Assembly (NCBI GenBank): GCA_965222205.1
Contig: OZ244932.1
Span: forward strand, 1,798,001-1,862,000
Origin: RHLJ01 sp965222205
Lineage (GTDB): Bacteria > Bacteroidota > Rhodothermia > Balneolales > Balneolaceae
DNA: 64,000 nt
Direction: 5' to 3'
Every line of letters begins with the position of its first letter. Position 1 is the stretch's first letter. Of the stretch, positions 54,065-62,015 are shown in pieces. The translations under genes were made by a program, and so were the position numbers. The notes beneath the pieces are model-generated. The model was not told the origin of the DNA and ran no database searches. It saw only the letters and a program-made list of their open reading frames with translations.

Positions 54065-54705
54065 AAAAAGAAATCATTAAAAAAACAGAAGAGTTTGTAA
54101 AAGGTCGCCAGGAAGGCGACACCGGGCATGACTGGTGGCATATTTACAGGGTGAGAAACACAGCTTTACAAATTGCTAAGAAAGAACATGCAGATATCTT
54201 TATTGTGGAACTCGCAGCTTTGCTTCATGATATTGCCGATCATAAGTTCCATGGTGGTGATGAAACCATTGGCGCTAAAGTAGCCAGAGATTGGCTTTTT
54301 TCATTACATATTGATGAAGTCACTGCTGATCATGTTTGCCAGATAATCAACGGGGTTTCTTTTAAAGGTGCCAACGTTGAAACCCATATGCAAACAATTG
54401 AGGGGGAAATAGTACAGGATGCCGACCGACTGGATGCGATTGGAGCTATCGGTATTGCGAGAGCCTTTTCTTATGGCGGATATAAAAATCGGGAGTTATA
54501 CAACCCGAATCAAAAGCCTACAATGCATACCTCTTTCGATGAATACAAAAAAGATGATGGACATACGATCAATCACTTTTATGAAAAATTATTTCTCCTG
54601 AAAGATCGAATGAATACTAAAACAGGAAAAGAACTGGCTTTAGAGAGGCATCAATTTACGGTAGAATATGTCCAGAAGTTTCTAAAAGAGTGGGGTGGAA
54701 AATGA
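54049..54705 (+). CDS. HD-domain phosphohydrolase (YedJ-like)
   Basis: This 218-residue protein (ATG 54049; a TTG two codons upstream is in frame) has the HD metal site in DTGHDWWHIYRVRNTALQIA and VELAALLHDIADHKFHGGDE (His-Asp pair), with QDADRLDAIGAIGIARAFSY further on. This is the YedJ/YpgQ type of HD hydrolases, which act on nucleotides or diphosphate metabolites. Overlap with the GH3 gene by 16 bases indicates translational coupling. The specific substrate is not known. Confidence 0.87.
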   Translation: MPELLKKEIIKKTEEFVKGRQEGDTGHDWWHIYRVRNTALQIAKKEHADIFIVELAALLHDIADHKFHGGDETIGAKVARDWLFSLHIDEVTADHVCQIINGVSFKGANVETHMQTIEGEIVQDADRLDAIGAIGIARAFSYGGYKNRELYNPNQKPTMHTSFDEYKKDDGHTINHFYEKLFLLKDRMNTKTGKELALERHQFTVEYVQKFLKEWGGK

Positions 54706-54819
54706 TTTTGAATGCTTAAGGTTTTTGTATTACTGTTCAATCAAATAACCATTTTATCATTTATAGTTTATCACTTACATTGTAGCAGGTGGGTTAATTT
54801 ATAATTCAAATAATATGTC

Positions 54820-55533
54820 ATGAAGAAATCTATTGTATTAACATTCTGTGTCTTATTGCTCTCATCAATTACAATTAATGCCCAGTACTCAGCTATGGAT
54901 GCTGCGTCAGGAGTTACATTTAGTTCATCGAACCTGATGCAAAGCCTTAATTCTACAGATGTAAAAGGCACACCTTATTATGGTGATGAAATCAAAAAAG
55001 GGAAAGTTTACTTACCGAATGGTAAAAAAACAGAGATACTCGACTTGGTTTTAAACCTGGAAGAAAACCTTCTTTTGTTTAGAGAGGATGATAGCTACAA
55101 AATTTTCAACCCTGCAATTATTAAAGGTATTGAGATTTATGATGATTATAATCAACCAGAAGATTTTTTCGTTATTGGTTTTTCAAGTCCTGATAATGAT
55201 ATAACCAACAGTTCGTTTTTAAGAGTTATATATAATGGCGAAACTAAAATGTTAGCGCATCACTCAGTAGATTTTGACCGTGGAAATTTCCGGGATCCGG
55301 TTTCAAATCGGGTTACTGCTCAATACAAAAAGAAAGAAACTTTTTATATTGTAAATAAGGATGGAGACTTTAAAAAGACCCGCCTGAGACTCAAAAACCT
55401 TGTTAAAGATCTTGGTAACTTCGAGAGTCAACTCAAAGACTTTGCCAAAGAAAATAAGATTAAAGGAAAAAGCGAATCAGATGCTTTCAGAATTCTTGAG
55501 TATTATGACTCACTGAAAAAAGAGAATTCGTAA
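54820..55533 (+). CDS. Exported hypothetical protein
   Basis: This 237-residue protein has a signal peptide (MKKSIVLTFCVLLLSSITINAQ). The mature part has KVYLPNGKKTEILDLVLNLE, FKNPAIIKG-like FNPAIIKGIEIYDDYNQPED and a charged C-terminal helix (LVKDLGNFESQLKDFAKENK). No named domain was recognised. It may be a beta-rich outer-envelope protein. It stands between the HD gene and oxyR, with a 114-base spacer upstream that contains no clear motif. Confidence 0.65.
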   Translation: MKKSIVLTFCVLLLSSITINAQYSAMDAASGVTFSSSNLMQSLNSTDVKGTPYYGDEIKKGKVYLPNGKKTEILDLVLNLEENLLLFREDDSYKIFNPAIIKGIEIYDDYNQPEDFFVIGFSSPDNDITNSSFLRVIYNGETKMLAHHSVDFDRGNFRDPVSNRVTAQYKKKETFYIVNKDGDFKKTRLRLKNLVKDLGNFESQLKDFAKENKIKGKSESDAFRILEYYDSLKKENS

Positions 55534-55548
55534 TCAAACCTATTGTAA

Positions 55549-56481
55549 ATGACCTTAACCCAGCTCTCTTACATTGTTGCCGTAGATAAGTACCGGCACT
55601 TTGCTACTGCTGCACAGAAAATATACATCACCCAACCAACACTCAGCATGCAAATACAAAAGCTTGAGGATGAGTTGGGTGTTTTAATCTTCGATCGCTC
55701 CAAAACTCCGGTAATTCCCACGAGCATAGGTAAAAAAATTATTGAGAAAGCAAAAGTGATTCTCCATGACGCGAAACACATTGAAGACATGGCTTCTTTA
55801 AGTGATGATGAGCTTCATGGATCGTTCAAGGTGGGAATTATACCCACTGTTGCCCCATATCTCGTTCCTCTTTTTCTTCGGAAGTTTTCGGAAACTTACC
55901 CAAAAGTGGAACTTAATTTTCAGGAAATGCTCACTTCTGAGGTACTCGAAAACCTGAATGCCGATCATCTGGATGTAGGAATTATTGCTACACCAACAGA
56001 GCAGCATTTTTTTGATGAAGAGCTTTTTCTGGAGCCTTTTCTGGGATATGTATCCAGCATGCACAAATTCGCAGGTAAAGATAAACTTGATCTTGATGAT
56101 CTTTACAAAGAAAACCTTTGGCTGTTAAATGAAGGTCATTGCTTCAGGGATCAGGCCATCAAGCTCTGTAAAAAGACCAACGAGAAAGTAAATACGGGCA
56201 AAATCAACTTCGAAAGCGGGAATCTTGAGACTTTAAAAAGATTGGTTGAGCAGGATTTCGGAGTTACATTAATGCCTTACCTTTCTATGCAGGACCATGA
56301 TACCCGATGCGCTAATGGCGTGATAAAAGAATTCAACGATCCGGTTCCCACACGTAAAATCCGGTTGGTTTACAGTCGTGAATTTCTGAAAAAGAACTTA
56401 ATTGCTGCCCTTGGCTCGACAATCAAAGATTCTATCCCCGACCATCTTAAGTCACAAAAAGAAGAGCTTGTTGTTGAGTAG
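55549..56481 (+). CDS. oxyR: Hydrogen peroxide-inducible regulator OxyR
   Basis: This 310-residue LysR-type regulator has the winged helix-turn-helix (HFATAAQKIYITQPTLSMQIQKLEDELG) and a C-terminal regulatory domain with LLNEGHCFRDQAIKLCKKTN. The redox cysteines Cys198 and Cys207 are nine residues apart and match E. coli Cys199/Cys208 in context, so peroxide sensing by disulfide formation is well supported. DNA binding and dimerisation follow the LysR family. It is convergent with the SQR-like gene; a 36-base inverted repeat lies between them. Confidence 0.92.
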   Translation: MTLTQLSYIVAVDKYRHFATAAQKIYITQPTLSMQIQKLEDELGVLIFDRSKTPVIPTSIGKKIIEKAKVILHDAKHIEDMASLSDDELHGSFKVGIIPTVAPYLVPLFLRKFSETYPKVELNFQEMLTSEVLENLNADHLDVGIIATPTEQHFFDEELFLEPFLGYVSSMHKFAGKDKLDLDDLYKENLWLLNEGHCFRDQAIKLCKKTNEKVNTGKINFESGNLETLKRLVEQDFGVTLMPYLSMQDHDTRCANGVIKEFNDPVPTRKIRLVYSREFLKKNLIAALGSTIKDSIPDHLKSQKEELVVE

Positions 56482-56532
56482 GAACACTGAATAGAAGTAA
56501 GTCTTTTTTAGTTACTTCCTAAACCTGAGCAA

Positions 56533-56568
56533 AGGAGTTAAGAACATCTTTAGAATTACATAACTCCT
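56533..56568. terminator. Inverted repeat between convergent oxyR and SQR genes
   Basis: AGGAGTTA (56533-56540) and TAACTCCT (56561-56568) form an 8-bp stem with a 20-base loop. A second inverted repeat, GAAGTAA (56494-56500) and TTACTTC (56512-56518), lies just before. Their place between two converging genes suggests bidirectional termination; the large loops make this uncertain. Confidence 0.45.
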
Positions 56569-56594
56569 CTTCTACTCATTGCCATCGTCGTTCG

Positions 56595-57794
56595 TTAGGG
56601 TAGGTAAGAAATTCCTCTTCTCAATTTCCAAAGGAAATATTTTTCCAGAAACACTTTAAAGAAATCGAAAATTACATTAGGAACCATGATCGCGAATTTC
56701 CGTGGTTTGAAAAGAGAGTTACTTACAATAATTACTTCTTTTTCTCCTGCATCCATTACGCAAAGTCCGGCAATTTTACCCCAGGCTTTTTCTTCCCTTT
56801 CTTCTATACCTTGTATTGCATTAATAACATTATGTGCAACAATCTTTCCAGTTACATCACTTGGATAACCCGTTTTTGGCACACTGAAAGGAACTTCACC
56901 TTGTTCAAACGGAGGAACAACATTCACTGCTAAACCTGCAGCCCAAACATTCTCCAATTCCTCATGTTGATATGAAGGTAGGGTTGGGATAAACTGATTA
57001 TCTCCACAATGAAGTTCCGGAGATTTTTTAATGAAATCTACTCCCGTAAACGGAGGCATCAACATTTTGAAGCGTGATTCAATTACAGTTCCGTCACTTA
57101 GAAAAACTTCCTCACCAGTCACTTTTTCTACCCCAACAGAAGTATGGTAAGTGATATGGAACATATCCATGAACTTTTTGAGCATCGCTTCACCCAATGG
57201 CATTCCATCAATTCCAAAGTGACCTAAGTAGGGCTCTGGTGTTATCCAGTGCAAGTCTACTTTTTTTCGGATTTTTTGATCACGAAGCCATTTTTCGAGA
57301 TTAAAAAGAAACTCATAGGCGGCTCCCATACATCCTGCCCCCTGAGTTGCTCCGATAACAATCGGGCCGGGATTTTCTTTAAACTTTTCCAGTTTCTCTC
57401 TGGTTTTCATAGCACCAACAGGAGTTCCGATATACATGTTATGTTCTTTTAGTCCCGGAACTGCGTCGAGTTGTACTTTTGGTCCTGTTGCTATTATTAA
57501 ATGATCATAGCTGTATTCTCCATGTTCGGCATATACAACCTGAGCTTCGGTGTCTACTTTTATTGCCGTATCCTGAACAAACTTTACTCCTTTTTTTGTA
57601 AGTACTTTTTCTCTTGGAATGGATATCTCTTCTACCTCCCTCCTTCCAATTGGAACCCAGATTAGCGATGGGATGTAGATGAAGTTGGGATTACGGTCAA
57701 TCAAAGTGACCTCAACCTCTTTACCTAATTTTCTTTTGATTTCTAAAGCAGCTGTTGAGCCTGCAAAATTTCCACCTACTACTAACACTTTCAT
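56595..57794 (-). CDS. Sulfide:quinone oxidoreductase-like flavoprotein
   Basis: This 399-residue protein has the FAD-binding motif KVLVVGGNFAGSTAALEI at the N-terminus, FIYIPSLIWVPIGRREVEEI, DHLIIATGPKVQLDAVPG and VIGATQGAGCMGAAYEFLFN with Cys155, plus IAGLCVMDAGEKEVII with Cys345. The two cysteines and their context match the catalytic pair of sulfide:quinone oxidoreductases (FCC/SQR family), which transfer electrons from sulfide to quinone at the membrane. The C-terminus ends in an amphipathic or membrane-contacting segment. A related NADH dehydrogenase-like or polysulfide-binding role is the alternative. Confidence 0.8.
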   Translation of the reverse strand: MKVLVVGGNFAGSTAALEIKRKLGKEVEVTLIDRNPNFIYIPSLIWVPIGRREVEEISIPREKVLTKKGVKFVQDTAIKVDTEAQVVYAEHGEYSYDHLIIATGPKVQLDAVPGLKEHNMYIGTPVGAMKTREKLEKFKENPGPIVIGATQGAGCMGAAYEFLFNLEKWLRDQKIRKKVDLHWITPEPYLGHFGIDGMPLGEAMLKKFMDMFHITYHTSVGVEKVTGEEVFLSDGTVIESRFKMLMPPFTGVDFIKKSPELHCGDNQFIPTLPSYQHEELENVWAAGLAVNVVPPFEQGEVPFSVPKTGYPSDVTGKIVAHNVINAIQGIEEREEKAWGKIAGLCVMDAGEKEVIIVSNSLFKPRKFAIMVPNVIFDFFKVFLEKYFLWKLRRGISYLP

Positions 57795-58026
57795 ATTACC
57801 TCCGTTTTATTGGCACACTATATAGTTGCTAAAAAATGTGAAGGAATGATGAATTAGAATTGTTCGAAATATAGGCGTACGCTTCAAGAATGCGTTCCAA
57901 AGGAGTTAAAGAATGAGTTTAAATGATAGATTTAGCTAAAAGTCTTAAACCTAAATGCTAGTCAAAGACTTGCGAAACTGCATCTCTCTAAGTCACAGAC
58001 TTAGGAGATCTGGGGGAGTCCTAGCC
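57795..58026. other. 232-base intergenic region, upstream of SQR
   Basis: No gene was found. It holds a perfect 7-bp hairpin (CTAAGTC/GACTTAG with a three-base loop, near 57989-58005) and a partial copy of the GCGTTCC/GGAACG-type repeat text (GAATGCGTTCC near 57888) that also occurs near 59468-59495. No promoter could be named. Confidence 0.45.
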
Positions 58027-58747
58027 TTAAATATTGTTAATCACTGGCATCTGTCCTTTCCATTGCTCAAACAAACCGGAATCATAAGTCAATCGAGCCA
58101 TAAAGTTAGCTACATTAATTCTGCTAGTTTGACCTGAATCAAAGAGTACTCCTCTTATCGGTGATGGATTGAGCTCATAATCACTTACAACTTCTTCATC
58201 AATCAGGTTATCAGGGCGTACAGCAACCCAACCTATGTATTCATGATCTTTACCAATAGTAGTTCTTAGGTAATCGGCAGCCTCTTCGTTATCAACATGA
58301 GGTGGAAGTACTACTCTTAGTATTGAAATAATCATTCTTTCTTTCAAAGAGTAATTTTCTTCCAAATCCCGATTTGTGTTCCCATTGGTATTCATTAATA
58401 CAAATCGTACCGGTTCTTTAGGTTGATTTGAGATTATAGCTTCGCATAATTTCCGAACAGAATCTGTTACCAGACGTCTTGGTTTTCCAAAAATTCCTTT
58501 CCAGGTTAGATTATGTCCTAAAACAGGAACACACCGCTTCGCAATCTTCTAAGAGGGTAGCCAACTCTTCGGATTCTATCTCGAGGGCAGTACCTTGGAT
58601 TTGCACAAGATTTTCATACCTCTCTTCCAATGCTTTAAGCTTCTCTTTTGATCGAACTAAAGCCTTTACGGTGTGCCCTTCTTCAAGAAGTTGTTCCACC
58701 AGTAATCTTCCAGTAGCTCCTGTCGCACCAACTATTAATACTTTCAT
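58027..58747 (-). pseudogene. NAD(P)-binding (SDR/NmrA-like) protein split by a frameshift
   Basis: From ATG 58747 the frame reads MKVLIVGATGATGRLLVEQL (Rossmann GATGATG) and continues to LATLLEDCEAVCSCF, then stops. In the -1-shifted frame the next residues are LGHNLTWKGIFGKPRRLVTD, the expected continuation, running to EYIGWVAVRPDNLIDEE and a stop at 58027. One extra base in the AAAA run at 58520-58523 explains the break. The joined product of about 239 residues has the length of atypical SDR/NmrA-like NAD(P)-binding proteins. A sequencing error in the homopolymer cannot be excluded. Confidence 0.82.
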
Positions 58748-58915
58748 CCTTATTCTCTTGTGTTTTAATTCGAGTATCAAATACGAAATGGATGATCTAT
58801 GTTTCAGACTTTAATTCTTAACCAAGAAAAGTGTTGCCCTACTTTCTTTTTTTGAAATAGATCAACACCTTTGACTTCCAGATCAGTTGAACTAAATGAT
58901 AATCACCTTAGCGAA

Positions 58916-59251
58916 TTATCTGGCAGCTATTTTGGCTATTTCACTTATTTGGATGGTTGGTTCTACATTGGTGAAATTTGGAATATCTCCAAGAATTTCT
59001 TCTGCATGTGGACCAAAATTCAATTGAAAGTCTTCTACCGTATTAAAATACATGGTAGCTATTGCAGCGAATGGAGCTTCTGAGCCTGGTGCAGCACTGC
59101 CTAATCCGAACTCTACCATAGTTCCCTTTAACGCAGACCCTATTCTTTCAACTACCAGCGGTATATGAGTGTTGTTATAATATTCTTTATTAAAAGTACT
59201 GCTCTCATTCTTTGGATAAGCTACTGTTACCGTAATCATTCCTTCTTTCAT
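58916..59251 (-). CDS. EthD-domain protein
   Basis: This 111-residue protein matches the EthD (dimeric alpha/beta-barrel) family: ITVTVAYPKNESSTFNKEYY followed by NNTHIPLVVERIGSALKGTM, with AIATMYFNTVEDFQLNFGPH and a C-terminal strand TNVEPTIQISEI. EthD proteins are small proteins linked to degradation of ethers and related compounds in some bacteria; most homologues have no proven reaction. An internal ATG four codons downstream (59239) is the alternative start. It lies 168 bases upstream of the broken SDR gene in the same direction. Confidence 0.83.
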   Translation of the reverse strand: MKEGMITVTVAYPKNESSTFNKEYYNNTHIPLVVERIGSALKGTMVEFGLGSAAPGSEAPFAAIATMYFNTVEDFQLNFGPHAEEILGDIPNFTNVEPTIQISEIAKIAAR

Positions 59252-59423
59252 ATTCTTAATTGCTTTTAATCATTGTACCCCAATTATTCAGGAATACCAT
59301 AGTAATCAATTAAGACGGAAGGAACTAGAGAATCAATAATTTTAGCGGGTTCTTTTGCCCTGAACTAGCTCAAGCTTCTACTCGGACTTTCTTTTATCAA
59401 TCTAAACTATTAGCTATTTGTTG

Positions 59424-59525
59424 CATAAGCGGACGCTTGCGCTAGATTGGGAAGCAGGAGCTTCCAGAATGCATTCCGCAGCGGAGCTACGGAACGAGGT
59501 TGAAGCTGAAGTTTACGCTAGGTTA
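59424..59525. repeat. Palindrome-rich intergenic repeat
   Basis: Within about 100 bases lie GGAAGC/GCTTCC (59450-59465, four-base loop), TTCCG/CGGAA (59474-59494), and GCGGACGCTTGCGC-type text with GCTAG at both ends. The stretch is much more GC-rich than the surrounding 59.2-60.9 kb. It looks like a REP/mobile-repeat type element. Confidence 0.6.
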
Positions 59526-59538
59526 AGTTAGTTAAAAA

Positions 59539-60642
59539 TTAATCGTCATCTTTAATACTATATCTCTCTAAAAGTAATTTTTTATCTTCTTCGTCAATTT
59601 CTTTGGATAATTTTCTAACTTTTGCTGCCTCAATTTGTATTTCCTTAGCTACATCAATTTTTTCTTCAGCATTTTCATTTTCAATAATAATTTCTGTTAA
59701 TAGTTTTACCTCATTTCCTTTCACAATATGATCTGCTATTACTTCAGCAACCTGTTCTGCCTTCTTAGGAATTGATTCAGATAAAATATTATTGTCATTT
59801 TCTTTTCTATCCTTATGCTGTTCTAAAACTTTATTCTTCATTGATTCATGAACATTATTCAGCATTAGCTTTTGTCGATTCTTTTCTCCATCAATTAGCT
59901 TTTTATTCCCGAGGTATGAAGAGATTATTTCCTTTGCTGTTTTTGATTTATACAGCAAATAAGCACTATAAACCTTCAGACCAGTTTTAAATACTTCTGC
60001 TAAATCAACAGCAATATCAAGATCAATATTAATAATTACATCTATAGATCCATTTTGAACTTCATATATTGAAATTTCTTTAGGAGCTTTTGATTTTAAC
60101 AATGTATGATACATCAATAAAGTTTTATTCCATCTATTAAGAACTTTTGAAAACTCTTTAAGATTTTTAGTTGATTTAAGGTCAGAAAAGATCAAGGAAA
60201 TGAGTGCTTGACCTTCTTCGGCTTCAAAATTTTCTTGAGGTGTAACATATTTCTGAAAAACTTCTTTAACCTCGGAAATTTCTTTCTCATTTAAATCAAT
60301 TCTCTTTTTTAATCTATTTAAAATCGCATTAAAGCCTTTATAGTATTGTTGAGCTTCAATCTCAGTATTATTATCTAAGTCATTTAATTCAGAAAGAAAT
60401 TTTGATGGTGAAAAAGCTCCTTCTTTCCTTAAAACTTTTTCCAAATCAGAATGAAGAGAATTAACCTCAAACCGTTCTAACTCATCTTTAATCTGTTTGG
60501 ATAGCCCCTTCAAGAATACTAAATTTTGATTTTGAGACTGGGTAATGGATTGGCTAAAATCATTTATGTCTCTTTTGAAACCTGAATCAATAACCAGGTC
60601 TTCAAAATTTCTAATCTTACTTAGAACGCTTTCAATATTCAT
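59539..60642 (-). CDS. Hypothetical coiled-coil protein of unknown family
   Basis: This 367-residue protein is highly charged and helical: long coiled-coil stretches at about 45-130 and 255-365 (with EKIDVAKEIQIEAAKVRKLS and EVAEVIADHIVK-like repeats) surround a central segment with YEVQNGSIDVIINIDLDIAV and a hydrophobic helix DLAEVFKTGLKVYSAYLLYK (about 200-237). There is no signal peptide. I do not recognise a named family. The gene is more AT-rich than its surroundings and flanked on both sides by repeat elements, which points to accessory DNA. The central NGSI-hydrophobic pattern resembles regions seen in some membrane-associated effector modules, but this is not evidence of function. Confidence 0.65.
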   Translation of the reverse strand: MNIESVLSKIRNFEDLVIDSGFKRDINDFSQSITQSQNQNLVFLKGLSKQIKDELERFEVNSLHSDLEKVLRKEGAFSPSKFLSELNDLDNNTEIEAQQYYKGFNAILNRLKKRIDLNEKEISEVKEVFQKYVTPQENFEAEEGQALISLIFSDLKSTKNLKEFSKVLNRWNKTLLMYHTLLKSKAPKEISIYEVQNGSIDVIINIDLDIAVDLAEVFKTGLKVYSAYLLYKSKTAKEIISSYLGNKKLIDGEKNRQKLMLNNVHESMKNKVLEQHKDRKENDNNILSESIPKKAEQVAEVIADHIVKGNEVKLLTEIIIENENAEEKIDVAKEIQIEAAKVRKLSKEIDEEDKKLLLERYSIKDDD

Positions 60643-60780
60643 AGTCGATTTATTTTTTAGAATAAACTTTAAAGTCGTTAAACATAATGAATTAATTTAC
60701 ATTCATTTATATTAAATCCGTTTAGAAAATTTATTTCTAAGCCATGACACAACGTTGTCAGTCCCCTTCCCCATCTTCCT

Positions 60781-60898
60781 TCAACATTCAATATCCAACG
60801 AGGAATGGGCAACGCTAAAATTGAACATTGAATGTTCCAGGTTGAAAATTGATTATTAGTTTTGAATCGTCATCCTAAGACTACTTCCTCAGAATGAC
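60781..60898. repeat. Two adjacent intergenic inverted repeats
   Basis: AACATTCAAT (60783-60792) is complementary to ATTGAATGTT (60827-60836), and the second arm is itself palindromic (AACATT, G, AATGTT). Shortly after, GTCATCCT (60869-60876) and AGAATGAC (60891-60898) form a further arm pair with one G-T pair, related to the repeat at 35061. No gene was found in 60643-60910. Confidence 0.6.
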
Positions 60899-60910
60899 TT
60901 ATAGATACAC

Positions 60911-61900
60911 ATGATAAAAATCAAAAAAGCAGGACATCACGGAATACTTCTACCGGAATTAAAGATCGGGTTGGATTATAGTGGTTCTAAAGCAGAACAC
61001 TATTTTGTATCTCATGCCCATGCCGATCACATGCCGCGAAACCGAAAGCTTACGGTGTATGCTACTCCCCCAACGACAAGATTTATGAAACTCCGTGGTT
61101 TTGGTGGAGAGGTTATTGAAATGAAGTTCGGAGAGACATTAGAAACAGAAAATGCCCGCATTACTTTTTACCCGGCCGGACATATTCTCGGCTCAGCAAT
61201 GACTTTTGTGGAAAGTGATCTTGGATCGGTTTTATATACCGGCGATTACCGCACTCCTCCCTCTCCTGCTACCGAAGGTTTTCAACTCCCTGAAAAACCT
61301 ATTGATCAGTTTATTACGGAAGCGACTTTCAGTTTACCTATTTACAAATGGAAACCAGAAGAAGAATTGTCAGCTCAAATACGTGACTTTGCAGCAACAT
61401 CTTTAAAACAAGGATATACTCCCATATTTACTGCCTATAATTTGGGAAAAGCCCAAGAGTTGATGTATATCTTAAAAGAACTCGGTCATCCAATGCAAAT
61501 TCATGGCGCCGGTTTTAAGCTCTGTGGTGTCTACGAAGAGTTTGGATTCTCCTTAGGAGAATATGAAACTTACCATCGTGAAACTTGTGAAGGAAAAATT
61601 CTGATCTGCCCAAGTTCGGCTTTAGGTACCGGTTTTGCATCCAATGTGAAAAAGAAACGGATAGCTTACTGCTCAGGTTGGGCTGCCAATGAGTCTCGTC
61701 AAACACAGCTCACCGTGGATGAACTTATCCCTATTTCCGATCACCTGGATTTCTTCGAGTTGATTGATCTTTGTGAAAGGATTCAACCCAAGAAAGTCTG
61801 GATTACTCATACTCCGAATCCTAAGGTCGTTCAGCATTATCTTTCTAACAAAGGAATTTCAAGCCAGTTTCTTGATGTAGAGGCTACGGATTCAGATTAA
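60911..61900 (+). CDS. Ligase-associated DNA damage response exonuclease (MBL fold)
   Basis: This 329-residue protein has the metallo-beta-lactamase motif YFVSHAHADHMPRNRKLTVY (His35, His37, Asp39, His40), a further motif PAGHILGSAMTFVESDLGSV and LYTGDYRTPPSPAT with the metal-binding Asp. This is the TIGR04122 family of nucleases (beta-CASP-like), which accompanies an ATP-dependent DNA ligase, a Lhr-like helicase and PdeM. The helicase and PdeM partners lie at 41633-44766 in this window. It is followed by the ligase gene across a 115-base inverted-repeat spacer. Confidence 0.92.
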   Translation: MIKIKKAGHHGILLPELKIGLDYSGSKAEHYFVSHAHADHMPRNRKLTVYATPPTTRFMKLRGFGGEVIEMKFGETLETENARITFYPAGHILGSAMTFVESDLGSVLYTGDYRTPPSPATEGFQLPEKPIDQFITEATFSLPIYKWKPEEELSAQIRDFAATSLKQGYTPIFTAYNLGKAQELMYILKELGHPMQIHGAGFKLCGVYEEFGFSLGEYETYHRETCEGKILICPSSALGTGFASNVKKKRIAYCSGWAANESRQTQLTVDELIPISDHLDFFELIDLCERIQPKKVWITHTPNPKVVQHYLSNKGISSQFLDVEATDSD

Positions 61901-62014
61901 TTAGGAATTAGGAATATGAGAATAGAAGATTATTTATTTACTCCCCAGATTGTTATCTCCAGGCAAATACTTGCTTCTCGAAGGACTATTCCTAATTCGC
62001 ATATTCTTAATTAA
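61897..62014. repeat. Long imperfect inverted repeat between exonuclease and ligase genes
   Basis: Arms of about 28 bases, TTAATTAGGAATTAGGAATA (starting 61897) and its near complement (61987-62014, ending TTCTTAATTAA), are separated by about 60 bases. Both arms contain GAATTAGGAATA or its complement. The left arm overlaps the exonuclease stop codon, and the right arm ends one base before the ligase ATG. The element resembles the ATTAGGAATT-type repeats scattered in Bacteroidota. Confidence 0.7.
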
Positions 62015-62015
62015 A

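Noticed and set aside
57955..58137. Plus-strand 60-residue ORF
   Set aside because: Lies across the broken SDR gene and repeat text, with no start signal or recognisable domain.
61950..62015. N-terminal extension of the ATP-dependent ligase
   Set aside because: It translates the inverted-repeat spacer and has no family counterpart.
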